From an uncultured Faecalibacterium sp. (GTDB lineage: Bacteria; Bacillota; Clostridia; Oscillospirales; Ruminococcaceae), in the NCBI GenBank assembly GCA_934503275.1, contig CAKSVD010000001.1, positions 283,491 through 347,490 on the forward strand: 64,000 bases of DNA, in the 5' to 3' direction. Positions 9,168 to 18,644 of the stretch are shown one piece after another. Made by a program: the position numbers and the translations under genes. Position 1 is the stretch's first letter. Each line of letters opens with the position of its first letter. The notes under the pieces were generated by a model. That model did not search any database. It saw only the letters and a program-made list of their open reading frames with translations, and was not told the origin of the DNA.

Positions 9168-10484
9168 TTACTCAGCGTCAGCAGCCTTCTCAGCCTCTGC
9201 GGGCTTCTCCACGATGTTGGCGTGGCTCTTGATGAAGTCGATAGCCTTGGTGCGAGCCAGATCCTGCTTCAGATCCTCAACATTGACCAACTCACGCACC
9301 TTGTCCTCTTCCATCTTGTACTGGTCAGCAATGCGCTTGATCTCGGCATTGATCTCGTCCTCGGAAGCCTCGATGTGCTCAGCAGCAGCAACAGCCTCCA
9401 GAGCCAGACCGATCTTGACCTGCTTCTCAGCCTGCGGCATGAAAGCGGCGCGGAACTGCTCCATGGACTGACCCATATACTTCAGGTAGTCCTCCAGACG
9501 CAGGCCCTGCTGCTCCACACGGAAAGCAAAGTCGTTGACCATCTCGTCCATGCGGACATCGTACATAGCCTGAGGGATCTCGCCCTCCATGCTCTCGATG
9601 ACCTGATCGACCAGAGCGTTCTCGACAGCCAGATCGTCCTGCTTGTCCAGCTGCTCCTGATTGTTCTTGCGGATGGAAGCCTTGAACTCGTCCAGAGTGT
9701 CGTACTCGGAGCAGTCCTTTGCCAACTCGTCATCCAGAGCGGGCAGTTCCTTGTACTTGACCTCGTGCAGCTTGATCTTAAAGACAGCAGCCTTGCCGGC
9801 CAGTTCAGCAGCCTGATACTCGGTGGGGAAGGTGACGTTCACGTCGAACTCCTCGCCGGCGGAGTGACCAACGACCTGCTCCTCAAAGCCGGGGATGAAG
9901 CTGCCGCTGCCCAGAGTCAGGTTGTAGTGCTCAGCCTTGCCGCCCTCGAATGCGACACCGTCCACAAAGCCCTCAAAGTCGATATCAGCGATATCGCCAT
10001 TCTGAGCAGCGCCCTCACGGGTCAGTTCACGGGCGTTGCGCTCCTGCACACGCTTCAGTTCAGCGTCCACAGCTTCGTCGGTAACAGTATGGACAGTCTT
10101 TTCCACGGTCAGACCGTTGTAGCTGCCAACCTTGACCTCGGGCTTCACAGCGACCTTAACGGTCAGGGTAGCGCCCTCTGCCTCGCTGGCAGAATCCACG
10201 GTGACCTCAGGACGGCCCACGGGCTCCACACCGGCTTCCTTAACAGCAGCCTCGAAAGCCTCCGGGAACAGTTCGTTGATAGCGTCGTAGGTAAAGACGT
10301 CTGCGCCGTACATCTTCTCGATCAGAGCCTTGGGAGCCTTGCCCTTGCGGAAGCCCTGCACAGGGTACTTCTTGCCCTCTTTTTTGAAAACATCGGCAAC
10401 AGCCTTCTTGAAAGCCTCTGCGTCGATGGAGAACTGCAGTTCTGCCATGCTCTTCTCGAGCTTTTCACACTTGATGAGATTCAT
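9168..10484 (-). CDS. tig: Trigger factor (ribosome-associated chaperone and prolyl isomerase)
   Basis: 438 residues, the usual length. The N-terminal ribosome-binding domain carries the signature [13 protein letters not shown] (GFRxGxxP). The FKBP-type isomerase domain spans about residues 145-235 ([14 protein letters not shown] ... [15 protein letters not shown]), followed by the helical C-terminal chaperone domain. It binds nascent chains at the ribosome exit tunnel. The ATG at 10484 is preceded by GGAGGATAAACAA; a GTG 15 bases upstream overlaps that site and is rejected. The tig-clpP-clpX order is conserved in many bacteria. Confidence 0.98.
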   Translation of the reverse strand: MNLIKCEKLEKSMAELQFSIDAEAFKKAVADVFKKEGKKYPVQGFRKGKAPKALIEKMYGADVFTYDAINELFPEAFEAAVKEAGVEPVGRPEVTVDSASEAEGATLTVKVAVKPEVKVGSYNGLTVEKTVHTVTDEAVDAELKRVQERNARELTREGAAQNGDIADIDFEGFVDGVAFEGGKAEHYNLTLGSGSFIPGFEEQVVGHSAGEEFDVNVTFPTEYQAAELAGKAAVFKIKLHEVKYKELPALDDELAKDCSEYDTLDEFKASIRKNNQEQLDKQDDLAVENALVDQVIESMEGEIPQAMYDVRMDEMVNDFAFRVEQQGLRLEDYLKYMGQSMEQFRAAFMPQAEKQVKIGLALEAVAAAEHIEASEDEINAEIKRIADQYKMEEDKVRELVNVEDLKQDLARTKAIDFIKSHANIVEKPAEAEKAADAE

Positions 10485-10624
10485 TTGTTTATCCTCCACT
10501 CAAATATTCTATTGCTCAGGACAGGAAGTTTTTGCCCGGAGCAACCGCGCACCACGTCCTTGCTGTATGCACACGGAATGCGGGGACGCGCGCTCAATTG
10601 GGTGCAACAATCGCGTCAAAACTT

Positions 10625-10653
10625 ATTATAGCACGCTCTGGACACAATTGCCA
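10625..10653 (-). promoter_or_regulatory. Extended -10 promoter of tig
   Basis: The minus-strand -10 TATAAT (10630-10625) is preceded by TGC, making an extended -10. A weak -35, TGGCAA (10653-10648), lies 17 bases upstream. The leader to the tig start is about 140 bases. Confidence 0.6.
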
Positions 10654-10698
10654 TACCAAATTTTTAAATTTTGTCGTTTTTGCCCTTTTCTATCGCCG

Positions 10699-11382
10699 TC
10701 AATTGATGCGGTAGGGGCAGAAACGCAGGCCGTCGGCACTTACCAGCTTGTACCGGATGCCGTCCACCTCGCCCTGCACGGCAAACCGGATGGCGTTGCC
10801 GTGCAGGTGCCCGTAAAAGCAGGTCTTGATGCCGAACTCCTTCAGGGTGGCCACGATCTCCGGGGCGCTAGTACCGGTGTAGACCGGTGGATAGTGCAGG
10901 AACACCAGCTTTTCCAGCCCGGGCTCCGCAGCCTGCAAACTCATGCGCAGGCGGCCGATCTCGCGGTTCATCACCTTTTCGTCATGGGGCTCCCCCACAT
11001 CGAACAGCCAGCCGCGGGTACCGCAGATGGCGTATCCCTCCACGCTGTAGGAATTGTTGTGCAGGATATGCAGGGTATCAAAGCCCTCAGCCTTGAGATA
11101 GGCGTTCATCTTGTTGGCGGTGGACCACCAGTAATCGTGGTTGCCCTTCATGATGATCTTCTGGCCGGGTAGCTGCTGCAAAAAGGCAAAATCCTTGCGG
11201 GTATCGGTCAGGCGCATGGCCCAGCTGATATCCCCCGCCAGCACGATAGTATCCTGCGGGGTGATGAGCTTGCGCCAGTTTTTCTCCAGCCTGTCCACAT
11301 AATCGTTCCAGCCGGGAAAGATATCCATCGGCTTGGATGCGCCCAGAGAAAGATGGGGGTCGCCAAGCACAAAAAGTGCCAT
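10699..11382 (-). CDS. Calcineurin-like metallophosphoesterase
   Basis: 227 residues. All metallophosphoesterase metal motifs are present: D8-x-H10 (GDPHLS), D51 (AGDISWA), N81-H82-D83 (KGNHDYWW) and a C-terminal GHLHG. The length and motif spacing fit the predicted phosphohydrolases of COG1768. The substrate is unknown; related proteins hydrolyse phosphodiesters with two divalent metals. It lies 36 bases behind thrC and is likely co-transcribed, but nothing ties it to threonine synthesis. Confidence 0.85.
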   Translation of the reverse strand: MALFVLGDPHLSLGASKPMDIFPGWNDYVDRLEKNWRKLITPQDTIVLAGDISWAMRLTDTRKDFAFLQQLPGQKIIMKGNHDYWWSTANKMNAYLKAEGFDTLHILHNNSYSVEGYAICGTRGWLFDVGEPHDEKVMNREIGRLRMSLQAAEPGLEKLVFLHYPPVYTGTSAPEIVATLKEFGIKTCFYGHLHGNAIRFAVQGEVDGIRYKLVSADGLRFCPYRIN

Positions 11383-11418
11383 AGTCTGTTTACTCCTGTT
11401 CTGTCTGTCCGCAGAAGC

Positions 11419-12879
11419 TTATGCCTGATAGCCCAGCGCCACCTCAGCGATCTGTGCCGGGGCAATGACCGTATCAAAGCGCTCCGGCTTGCTGCGCAGA
11501 GCGGCAAGGCTTGCCGGTGCGGCGTGGCCGGTGGCAGCCTCCAGCTGCTGCATAGCCTCAAAATCGTTTTCCGGAGCAGCCTTGCCCAGTGCGCTCAGCA
11601 CGCTGCGGGGGAACTTGAAGGGCGATGCAGTGGAAAGCACCACCATGGGCACGCCCTGCCGCTTTTTCTGTGCAGCCACATGGAAAGCCACGGCGGTATG
11701 GGTATCGCACAGGTAGCCGTCCTTTTCGTAGCGGGAGCGGATCTCCCCTGCCACCTCGGCCTCGCTGCTCCAGCCGCAGGAGAAGGTTTCCTGAATGGTG
11801 GCCAGCGTCTCAGGGCGGACGGTGTAGCTGCCGGTAGCAGCCAGCTGCTGCATAAAGCCTGCCACCTCGGTGTCACTGCCGGTCACATGGTACAGCAGGC
11901 GCTCCAGATTGGAGGACACCAGAATGTCCATGCTGGGAGAGGTGGTCTTGAAGAACTCCCGCTTTGCAGTGTAGGTGCCGGTAGTGAGGAAATCGGTCAG
12001 CACGTTGTTCTCGTTGGAGGCGCAGACCAGCTTGCCCACGGGCAGACCCATCTGCTTTGCGTAATAACCGGCAAGGATATCGCCGAAGTTGCCGGTGGGC
12101 ACGCAGAAGTCCACCTCGTCACCGAAGGTGATCTTGCCAGCCTTGAGCAGCTGGGCGTAGGCGGCAAAGTAGTAGACGATCTGTGGCACAAGGCGACCCC
12201 AGTTGATGGAGTTTGCGCTGGAAAGACGGATATTGCGCTTTTCCAACTCGGCAGCAATAGCCTTATCACCGAACACCTTCTTTACGCCGGTCTGGGCATC
12301 GTCAAAGTTGCCGCGCACAGCGTACACTGCAACGTTAGCACCCTCCTGCGTTGCCATCTGCAAGCGCTGGATCTCGCTGGTGCCGCCTGTGGGGTAGAAC
12401 ACAGCGATCTCCACACCGGGGATATCATGGTAGCCGTCCAGTGCTGCCTTGCCGGTGTCGCCGCTGGTAGCCACAAGGATCAGGGTCTTTTCGGTGCGTC
12501 CCAGATTCTTTTTAGCCTCCACCAGCAGCTTCGGCATCAGCTGCAGGGCGTAATCTTTAAAGGCACAGGTAGGGCCGTGCCACAACTCGAGGGCATAGGT
12601 ATCGCCTTCCACCGGGGCAAGATAGCCTGCCTTGCCACCGAAAGCAGCGCCATAGGTGCTGCGGGTGGCCTCGGCCAGGAAGGCGGAGTCGTAATCGGTC
12701 AGGTACTCCCGCACAACAGCTGCTGCCAGCGCAGGATAGTCCAGCCCGCACAGGGCTTTTACATCCACCTGCGGAAAACTTTCCGGCACAAACAGACCGC
12801 CTTCATCGGACAGACCCTGTGCGATTGCCTGAGAAGAGGTTACTTTGCGGTTCTGATCTCTGGTACTGAAAAACTGCAT
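11419..12879 (-). CDS. thrC: Threonine synthase
   Basis: 486 residues. The PLP lysine is K108 in GPTCAFKDYALQLM, the threonine-synthase signature, and the phosphate-binding loop VATSGDTGKAAL follows. The enzyme converts O-phosphohomoserine to threonine. The N-terminus with STRD and the glycine-rich SDEGGLFVPES belongs to the longer ThrC class. Of two nearby ATGs, the one at 12879 has GGAG at proper spacing; the other sits two bases from it. Two compact hairpins (12902-12952) lie directly upstream. No hom or thrB gene is in the window. Confidence 0.96.
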   Translation of the reverse strand: MQFFSTRDQNRKVTSSQAIAQGLSDEGGLFVPESFPQVDVKALCGLDYPALAAAVVREYLTDYDSAFLAEATRSTYGAAFGGKAGYLAPVEGDTYALELWHGPTCAFKDYALQLMPKLLVEAKKNLGRTEKTLILVATSGDTGKAALDGYHDIPGVEIAVFYPTGGTSEIQRLQMATQEGANVAVYAVRGNFDDAQTGVKKVFGDKAIAAELEKRNIRLSSANSINWGRLVPQIVYYFAAYAQLLKAGKITFGDEVDFCVPTGNFGDILAGYYAKQMGLPVGKLVCASNENNVLTDFLTTGTYTAKREFFKTTSPSMDILVSSNLERLLYHVTGSDTEVAGFMQQLAATGSYTVRPETLATIQETFSCGWSSEAEVAGEIRSRYEKDGYLCDTHTAVAFHVAAQKKRQGVPMVVLSTASPFKFPRSVLSALGKAAPENDFEAMQQLEAATGHAAPASLAALRSKPERFDTVIAPAQIAEVALGYQA

Positions 12880-12901
12880 GGTCATCGCTCCTTTTCGCCA
12901 T

Positions 12902-12952
12902 GGAACGTGCCGGGCACGTTCCCGGTTGTACGGCAAAACCCTCGTTTTGCCG
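12902..12952 (-). promoter_or_regulatory. Two tandem hairpins in the thrC leader
   Basis: Hairpin 1 pairs GGAACGTG (12902-12909) with CACGTTCC (12915-12922). Hairpin 2 pairs CGGCAAAAC (12931-12939) with GTTTTGCCG (12944-12952). Neither has a following U-tract on the minus strand. They lie between yraN and thrC and could act as processing or attenuation structures. Confidence 0.5.
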
Positions 12953-12982
12953 CATACTTCCCACCGGTGCCACGGTTTCTGC

Positions 12983-13351
12983 CTAAGTCTCGCAGAGAAA
13001 GGCACCCTTTATAATATGTACCATCCAGCGCCCGCTGTCAAGAGGAACTACCTCTGCAACGTCAAAACGCACCGGTTCTTCGCTTAGACCGGTCTGCTGC
13101 AAATACTTTTGTGCAGCGCAGATCAGTCGGTGCTGCTTGGCCGGGTCTACGGCGGCAGCGGGGCGCTGCAGCATCCCTTGGCTGCGGGTCTTTACCTCAC
13201 AGATGACGATGGTGCCGTCCGGCTCCCGCAGCACAAGATCCAGTTCTCCCATGCGGGTATGAAAGTTATGCGCCAGCAGCTGCGCGCCCTGCTTCTGATA
13301 CCAGCGGGCAGCAGCAGCTTCTCCCCTGCGGCCGGTCTCGGCGCGGTTCAT
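12983..13351 (-). CDS. UPF0102 / YraN family endonuclease-like protein
   Basis: 122 residues with the YraN restriction-endonuclease-like core: G-E-x-A-A-x-x-x-x ([15 protein letters not shown]), then [24 protein letters not shown], whose E-L-D and E-V-K residues form the PD-(D/E)XK-like site. The biological role is unresolved in this family. It overlaps the rnhB stop by four bases (ATGA), the usual rnhB-yraN coupling. Confidence 0.93.
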   Translation of the reverse strand: MNRAETGRRGEAAAARWYQKQGAQLLAHNFHTRMGELDLVLREPDGTIVICEVKTRSQGMLQRPAAAVDPAKQHRLICAAQKYLQQTGLSEEPVRFDVAEVVPLDSGRWMVHIIKGAFLCET

Positions 13352-13995
13352 TTGCCGCTCTCCGGCCAGTAGCCCTGCTTTTTAAGAAAGCTGCGGCGGT
13401 AGAACGGCTGGATGCCGTATTGCGCGATCAGTTCGTAGTGCAGCTTTGTGGGGTAGCCCTTGTGCTTTGCCAGCTGATACTGCGGGTATTGCTTGTCCAG
13501 TTCCAGCATATAGCGGTCACGGCTGACCTTGGCCAGCACCGAGGCTGCGCCGATGCTGGCACTGGTAGCATCGCCCTTGACCACCGGCTGTGCCGGGATC
13601 TGCAAGCCTGCGGGGGTGCGGTTGCCGTCCACCAGCACCAGATTGGGCACGATGTCCAGTTCCTCCACCGCCTGCTGCATCCCGCCCATGGTAGCGTGCA
13701 GGATATTTTCCCGGTCGATGACCTCCGGCCCTACAAAAACGATGCGGTAAGCCAGCGCCTTTTCGCAGATCTCGTCAAACAGCGCCTCACGCTTTTTTTC
13801 GGTCAGCTTTTTGGAATCGTTGATACCGTACACCGGATTTTCCGGATCCAGAATACAGGCCGCTACGCACACAGGGCCGCAAAGCGGGCCGCGCCCGGCC
13901 TCGTCCACACCGGCAAAGCAGCCGTACTGACTGCGCACCTCGGCATCAAAGGCGTACAACGGAGCCGAGATCTCCTCATCCGAGCGGCGCTTCAT
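13348..13995 (-). CDS. rnhB: Ribonuclease HII
   Basis: 215 residues. The catalytic acidic residues begin at D31-E32 in [14 protein letters not shown], followed by the [13 protein letters not shown] motif and LVDGN. RNase HII nicks RNA in RNA-DNA hybrids and removes misincorporated ribonucleotides. The start at 13995 overlaps the rbgA stop (ATGA) and the end overlaps yraN, so the three genes are translationally coupled. An upstream extension of 24 codons inside rbgA is rejected. Confidence 0.97.
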   Translation of the reverse strand: MKRRSDEEISAPLYAFDAEVRSQYGCFAGVDEAGRGPLCGPVCVAACILDPENPVYGINDSKKLTEKKREALFDEICEKALAYRIVFVGPEVIDRENILHATMGGMQQAVEELDIVPNLVLVDGNRTPAGLQIPAQPVVKGDATSASIGAASVLAKVSRDRYMLELDKQYPQYQLAKHKGYPTKLHYELIAQYGIQPFYRRSFLKKQGYWPESGK

Positions 13996-14915
13996 TCCTC
14001 GTCCTCCTCGGCAAAGTCGGCCAGATCGTCCCGCTGCGGAGGGCGTTCCAGCGAGATGCGACCCCACTTGCAGGCACGGAACTCGTCCACCAGCATGATG
14101 GCGCAGCGCTCGGTGTTCACCTCGCCGCCGCGCACAAGCAGCCCACGCTTGCGGCCGATGGCCTCCAGCAGTTCATAGGGCGGCAGCGCCAGCGTTTCGG
14201 CATCCAGCTTGTAGCGCTGTGCCACAAGGTCGGGATAGTTGCGGCGCACCTCGTCCAGCAGGTTCATGGCCAACTCTTCAACATCAAGAATATCGTCTTT
14301 GATGGAGCCGATGAACGCCAGATTGGAGGCGATGGTCTTGGAGTCAAACTTTTTCCAGAGCACGCCGGGCATATCCAGCAGGTCAAACTTTTCCGTACTG
14401 ACCCACTGCTTGCCCTTGGTCACGCCGGGGCGGTCTGCCGCCTTGGCGCGGACAGAGCCCGCAAAGGTGTTGATAAAGGTAGATTTGCCCACATTGGGGA
14501 TGCCGCACAGCATCACCTGCGTTTTGGCACCGCCCATGCCGCGGTTCTGGCGGCGCTCCAGCAAGCCGGAAAGTTCCTTTTCAATAGCCACCTTCACGGC
14601 GTTTGCGCCGCCCTTCTGCTTGGCGCTAATGGCCACGCAGCCGGCATCTGCGGCGTGGAAGTAGCGGATCCACTCCTCGGTCACAGCCGGGTCGGCAAGG
14701 TCAGCCTTGTTCAGCGCATAGAGTTTGGGCTTGCGGTCGGTGATGCGCTCGATCTCCGGGTTCAGGCTGGAAAGCGGGATGCGCGCGTCCAGCAGCACAA
14801 GGCTGGCATCAACGTGCTGGATCTCCTGCTCCATCATGCGCAGGGTCTTGGTCATGTGGCCCGGGAACCACTGAATATTGTACTGGTTTGCAAACCGGGT
14901 ATCCATTTCGTTCAT
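13992..14915 (-). CDS. rbgA: Ribosome biogenesis GTPase RbgA (YlqF)
   Basis: 307 residues with the circularly permuted GTPase order: G4 NKAD first, then G1 GIPNVGKST, then G3 DMPG. The N-terminus [12 protein letters not shown] is diagnostic of YlqF. RbgA acts in late assembly of the 50S subunit, recruiting L16 and others, and depends on GTP hydrolysis. The start overlaps the lepB stop (ATGA). Its position among rplS, lepB and rnhB matches the Bacillus and Clostridia gene order. The C-terminal tail is strongly acidic. Confidence 0.97.
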   Translation of the reverse strand: MNEMDTRFANQYNIQWFPGHMTKTLRMMEQEIQHVDASLVLLDARIPLSSLNPEIERITDRKPKLYALNKADLADPAVTEEWIRYFHAADAGCVAISAKQKGGANAVKVAIEKELSGLLERRQNRGMGGAKTQVMLCGIPNVGKSTFINTFAGSVRAKAADRPGVTKGKQWVSTEKFDLLDMPGVLWKKFDSKTIASNLAFIGSIKDDILDVEELAMNLLDEVRRNYPDLVAQRYKLDAETLALPPYELLEAIGRKRGLLVRGGEVNTERCAIMLVDEFRACKWGRISLERPPQRDDLADFAEEDEE

Positions 14916-15463
14916 TTTACCACCCCAAAATCTGTAAAGGGCATAAAGCACAGCAGTACCTTGCCCAGAATATCACGCTCGTCAATGCAGCCGACATAGG
15001 AGGAGCGGCTGTCCAGCGATTCGTTGCGGTTATCCCCCATCACAAACAGGGTACCCTCCGGCACCGTGAACGGAAACTGCACATCGTAGCCCAGATAGGT
15101 AGGCGCTGCAATGTAGTCCTCCTGCAAAAGTTCACCGTTCACCGTGACCGTACCGGCGTCGTAGTCGATGCTGATGGTGTCGCCGCCCTTGGCGATAATC
15201 CGCTTGACCAGCGGCTTACCGTAGACGGTGTAGCTGTCCACGATGACCACATCGCCCCGCTGCGGGGTGTAGCCTGCCGCCCAGACGATAAGCTTATCGC
15301 CATGGGTCAGGGTAGGCACCATAGAGCGCCCATCCACCTGAATGATGCGGAAGAAAAACGAAAAGATCAGTACCAGCACCAGCGCTGCGGAGATGAGCGC
15401 TTCGTACCATTCCAGTATGCCCTGCCCGCGCACTGCGGGGACAGACTGCTGCTGTTTTTCCAT
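14912..15463 (-). CDS. lepB: Type I signal peptidase
   Basis: 183 residues with one N-terminal membrane segment (residues about 22-42). The catalytic Ser is S47 (DGRSMVPTL) and the general base Lys is K87 (PLVKRIIAKGGD); the later GDNRNESLDSR box is also intact. It removes signal peptides from Sec and Tat substrates on the outer face of the membrane. The reading frame continues upstream through the rplS terminator, but the ATG at 15463 gives the normal N-terminus. The ribosome site is weak. Confidence 0.96.
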   Translation of the reverse strand: MEKQQQSVPAVRGQGILEWYEALISAALVLVLIFSFFFRIIQVDGRSMVPTLTHGDKLIVWAAGYTPQRGDVVIVDSYTVYGKPLVKRIIAKGGDTISIDYDAGTVTVNGELLQEDYIAAPTYLGYDVQFPFTVPEGTLFVMGDNRNESLDSRSSYVGCIDERDILGKVLLCFMPFTDFGVVK

Positions 15464-15509
15464 AGCCTTGCCACCAGCCTTTCCTGATTTTACACATACG
15501 CCCGGGCTT

Positions 15510-15541
15510 TGAAAAAGAAAAAAGGGACAACAAGTTGTCCC
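15510..15541 (-). terminator. Terminator after rplS
   Basis: A perfect 8-bp stem, GGGACAAC (15524-15531) with GTTGTCCC (15534-15541), is followed on the minus strand by a T-rich tract (15523-15510). It separates rplS from lepB and leaves lepB to partial read-through. Confidence 0.85.
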
Positions 15542-15569
15542 TTTTCTCCCGGTTTCAAATCGGGGATGA

Positions 15570-15911
15570 TCAAATATCGCTCTTGACCTTGGCAGCCTTG
15601 CCCGTACGGCCACGCAGATAGAACAGCTTTGCGCGGCGAACCTTGCCCTTGCGGACAACAGTGACCTTCTCAACGAAGGGGCTGTTGACGGGGAAGACAC
15701 GCTCGATGCCGACACCGTAAGCCACGCGGCGAACGGTGAAGGTCTCTGCAACGCCGCCGTGCTTCTTAGCGATAACAGTGCCCTCGAAGGCCTGAATGCG
15801 CTCACGGTCGCCGTCCTTGATACGAACATCAACGCGGACGGTATCGCCAACGTTGAACTGAGGCTTTTCAGCCTTGATGCTGCCTTCAGAAATAATCTTC
15901 AGTGCGTCCAT
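15570..15911 (-). CDS. rplS: 50S ribosomal protein L19
   Basis: 113 residues, the usual length for L19, with the signatures [29 protein letters not shown] and [15 protein letters not shown]19 sits at the 30S-50S interface. The start ATG has GGAGGATTCAAAA upstream; the GTG-type extension is rejected for lack of a site. It is the promoter-proximal gene of the rplS-lepB-rbgA-rnhB-yraN run. Confidence 0.98.
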   Translation of the reverse strand: MDALKIISEGSIKAEKPQFNVGDTVRVDVRIKDGDRERIQAFEGTVIAKKHGGVAETFTVRRVAYGVGIERVFPVNSPFVEKVTVVRKGKVRRAKLFYLRGRTGKAAKVKSDI

Positions 15912-16034
15912 TTTTGAATCCTCCATTTGTTTTTAGACGTTCATGCACGGCATAGCCGTCAGAGGACCGCCCGTTTAATGATAAATACTTGTCATTAACC
16001 CCGCTGTGGTCTCAGCGGACACTAACGCCTTAAT
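15912..16034 (-). promoter_or_regulatory. Structured 5' leader of rplS, possible L19 autoregulatory leader
   Basis: The leader of about 120 bases holds three small hairpins on the minus strand: CCGCTG/CAGCGG, TTAATGA/TCATTAA and ACGGC/GCCGT. Ribosomal protein leaders upstream of rplS are known in Bacillota. Assignment here is by position and structure only; no consensus match was computed. Confidence 0.4.
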
Positions 16035-16063
16035 AGGATAGCACAAAACCGGCTTGAATGCAA
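16035..16063 (-). promoter_or_regulatory. SigA-type promoter of the rplS operon
   Basis: Minus-strand -35 TTGCAT (16063-16058) and -10 TATCCT (16040-16035), with 17 bases between. Confidence 0.55.
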
Positions 16064-16128
16064 GCGATTTGCCGAAAAATATCGCAAAAATTTTCTGTTT
16101 TGCCCGGTAGACGGACTTTTGCGCAGCT

Positions 16129-16773
16129 TTAGGCAAACAGCTGCCGGTCTGCCGTTAAAAATTTGGTGCGCAGAATGTTGGCGCTTGCGGCGGGCAGACC
16201 AAACTTTTCTTCCAGAAAACCGGTGAGCAGTGCGGGGTTCAGGTTCAGTTCCTGCGCAGCGGGCAGGCACAGCTCCAGCTGCACGGTGTCCCCTACTGCG
16301 GTATAACTCAGCTGCGGGATATGCTGCTTGAGGTCCACGATCTTTTTGCCGCGCTTGCTGTGCTTTTCCACATGGGCTGTCTCCAGCGCGTTATACTGCT
16401 CCAGCACCGCAGCGGCAGCCGCCGGGTAGCTGATGCGGTAGCAGGCAAAGGCGATGCTGTCCGCCTTCATCTCCACCGGAGCCACACGGGTAACGTGGAT
16501 ACCGGCGGGCATAATGGCGTTGAGGGCGGTCTGCCACTGGGCAAAATCCGGGGCTTCGGCCTCGGTCTTGACGTCCACGCACTCGCACTCGCTCTCCTGC
16601 CCCAGCGAGAGCGGGCAGGCAAAGGTCATGTAGATATGGGGGTTAAAGCCCAGCGTATGCCACACCGGCAGGCCGCTGCGCTTGAGCACCCGCTGCATCA
16701 CCCGCTGCAGATCCAGCAGGGAGATGTAGGAGGCTTCATTTTTCTTTTCAAACGAGATTCTGACTGTAATCAA
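16129..16773 (-). CDS. TIGR03936 / DUF2344 radical-SAM-associated protein
   Basis: 214 residues. It starts with VRISFEKKNEASYISLLDLQRVMQRVLKRSGLP, the N-terminal signature of the DUF2344 family, and has a conserved FNPHIYMTFACPLSLG stretch. It overlaps the 3' end of the preceding TIGR03960 radical-SAM gene by 26 bases. In many Clostridia the two domains are adjacent or fused. The reaction is unknown. Start at 16773 is the only ATG in a suitable position. A weak hairpin (GCAAAA/TTTTGC) follows the stop. Confidence 0.85.
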   Translation of the reverse strand: MITVRISFEKKNEASYISLLDLQRVMQRVLKRSGLPVWHTLGFNPHIYMTFACPLSLGQESECECVDVKTEAEAPDFAQWQTALNAIMPAGIHVTRVAPVEMKADSIAFACYRISYPAAAAAVLEQYNALETAHVEKHSKRGKKIVDLKQHIPQLSYTAVGDTVQLELCLPAAQELNLNPALLTGFLEEKFGLPAASANILRTKFLTADRQLFA

Positions 16774-18607
16774 AGCAGGGACCTCCTAACAGATGGTTGG
16801 CACCGCAGGCATTGCAGGCACGGTTGCAGGGCGGGGTGGTCTGGGCGGCCAGAGCCTTGTTGTACTCCCGCACCAGATACTCATGGGTGATGCCGTAGTC
16901 CATGTGGGACCACGGGGTCACCTCGTCCAGCGCGATGGGGCGCTGGCAGTAGAAGGCGGGGTCGATGCCGAGGTCTGCAAAGGTCTGCATCCATGTATCG
17001 TACTTGAAGCACTCCTCCCAGCCGTCAAAGTAGCAGCCGCGCTTATACGCCTCCACGATGACCGGAGCAAGGCGACGGTCGCCCTTTGCGAACACGCCCT
17101 CGAGGAAGCTGGTGGTGCTGTCGTGGTAGTTCACCTTGATCTTGCGGCTGTGCACGCTTTCCAGCAGGTGCTTCTGCTTGGCCTGCAGGGTCTCGGCGGT
17201 ATCCATGGGCACGAACTGGAAGGGGGTGTGGGGCTTGGGCACAAAGCAGGCGCAGCTGATGGTCACCTGCACACCGCGTCCCTTGGCGTGGTTCGTGTTC
17301 TTATAGTAGAGGTCTACCACCTTCTGGGCGGTCTCGGCAATGCCCTCGATATCCTCCATGGTCTCGGTGGGCAGACCCATCATGAAGTAAAGCTTGACCG
17401 AGGTGTAGCCCGCGTTGAAAGCGATAGTGCAGGTTTTTTCGATCTCGTCCCAGGTGACGTTTTTGTTGATAACGTTGCGCAGGCGCTGGGTGCCGGCCTC
17501 GGCGGCAAAGGTCAGGCCACTCTTGCGCACCTTGGTGGTTTTTTCAATGAGGCTCTGGGAGAAGTTGTCCACACGCAGGGAGGGCAGCGACAGGCTGACG
17601 TGCTCCTTAGGTGCCCACTCGTTCAGATCGTCCAGCAGCTCTTCCAGCTGACCGTGGTCAGAGGTGGAAAGGCTGGAAAGGCTCAATTCCTCGTAGCCGG
17701 TGTTAGCGCATAGATCCTGTGCCGCCTTGTTCAGCAAACTGGCATCGCGCTGGCGCATGGGGCGGTACAAAAAGCCCGCCTGACAGAACCGGCAGCCGCG
17801 CACGCAGCCACGCAGCACCTCGATGCTGGCGCGGTCCTGAATAGCGCCCACCATGGGCACCACAAAGTTGGTGGGCGGAGCAAACTGGTTCAGGTCCTTG
17901 ATGATAGCCTTGGTGATACGTGCCGGGATGCCGGGCTCGTTGGGGGTGATAGCCTTTACCCTGCCATCCTCGTGGTAGGTCACATCGTAGAAGGCCGGAA
18001 TGTACACGCCGGGGATCTTTGCAATGTTGAGCAGCAGCTGCTTTTTGGAGATGCCCTCTTTTTTGGCCTTTTCGATCTCGGCGCAGATGGCGGGCAGCTG
18101 GTTTTCGCCCTCGCCCAGCTGGATAACATCAAAGAAATCCGCAATGGGCTCCGCGTTGCAGGCGCAGGGGCCGCCCGCTACGATCAGCGGCCAGTGGTCA
18201 TCGCGGTCTTTGGCGTAGAACGGGATACCCGCCAAGTCCAGCATGGCAAGGATATTGGTATAGGAAAGCTCGTACTGCAGGGTAAAGCCCACAGCATCAA
18301 AGGCCGTAAGGGGGTCTTTGCTCTCCATGGTGTATAGCGGCAGCTGCAGGCGCTCCATCTCCGCCTTCATATCCAGCCAAGGCATAAAGGCGCGCTCACA
18401 CCACCAGTTCTCGTGGCTGTTGAGCAGTTCGTACAGGATCTTTTCGCCCAGAAAGGACATTCCCACCTCGTAGGTATCCGGGAAGCAGAAGGCAAAACGC
18501 ACATCTACCTTATCCTTTTCTTTATAGATACTGCCGGGCTCGCCGCCGGTATAGCGGCCGGGCTTCTGCACCCGTCCCAGCGCTTCTTTCAGTTTGGGAT
18601 CAAACAT
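16748..18607 (-). CDS. TIGR03960-family B12-binding-domain radical SAM protein
   Basis: 619 residues. The N-terminal part (DVRFAFCFPDTYEVGMS ... VIQLGEGE) resembles a cobalamin-binding fold. The radical-SAM core has C-x3-C-x2-C in RGCVRGCRFCQAGF. A C-terminal CNRACNACGANH cysteine cluster may bind a further Fe-S centre. The chosen start (18607) has GGAGGA five bases before it; the ATG four codons upstream lies inside that ribosome site. The family commonly sits next to DUF2344 genes; its substrate is unknown, though ribosome or tRNA modification has been suggested by context. Confidence 0.88.
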   Translation of the reverse strand: MFDPKLKEALGRVQKPGRYTGGEPGSIYKEKDKVDVRFAFCFPDTYEVGMSFLGEKILYELLNSHENWWCERAFMPWLDMKAEMERLQLPLYTMESKDPLTAFDAVGFTLQYELSYTNILAMLDLAGIPFYAKDRDDHWPLIVAGGPCACNAEPIADFFDVIQLGEGENQLPAICAEIEKAKKEGISKKQLLLNIAKIPGVYIPAFYDVTYHEDGRVKAITPNEPGIPARITKAIIKDLNQFAPPTNFVVPMVGAIQDRASIEVLRGCVRGCRFCQAGFLYRPMRQRDASLLNKAAQDLCANTGYEELSLSSLSTSDHGQLEELLDDLNEWAPKEHVSLSLPSLRVDNFSQSLIEKTTKVRKSGLTFAAEAGTQRLRNVINKNVTWDEIEKTCTIAFNAGYTSVKLYFMMGLPTETMEDIEGIAETAQKVVDLYYKNTNHAKGRGVQVTISCACFVPKPHTPFQFVPMDTAETLQAKQKHLLESVHSRKIKVNYHDSTTSFLEGVFAKGDRRLAPVIVEAYKRGCYFDGWEECFKYDTWMQTFADLGIDPAFYCQRPIALDEVTPWSHMDYGITHEYLVREYNKALAAQTTPPCNRACNACGANHLLGGPCFDYSQNLV

Positions 18608-18644
18608 CGGGTCCTCCATAAACAATCCGTTTTTTGCGTTCTTT

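Noticed and set aside
12950-13000. A TGGCACCGG string upstream of thrC resembling the T-box core
   Set aside because: A T-box needs a long stem I leader with a specifier loop; here only about 100 bases are free before yraN coding sequence, and the terminator-antiterminator pair is missing.
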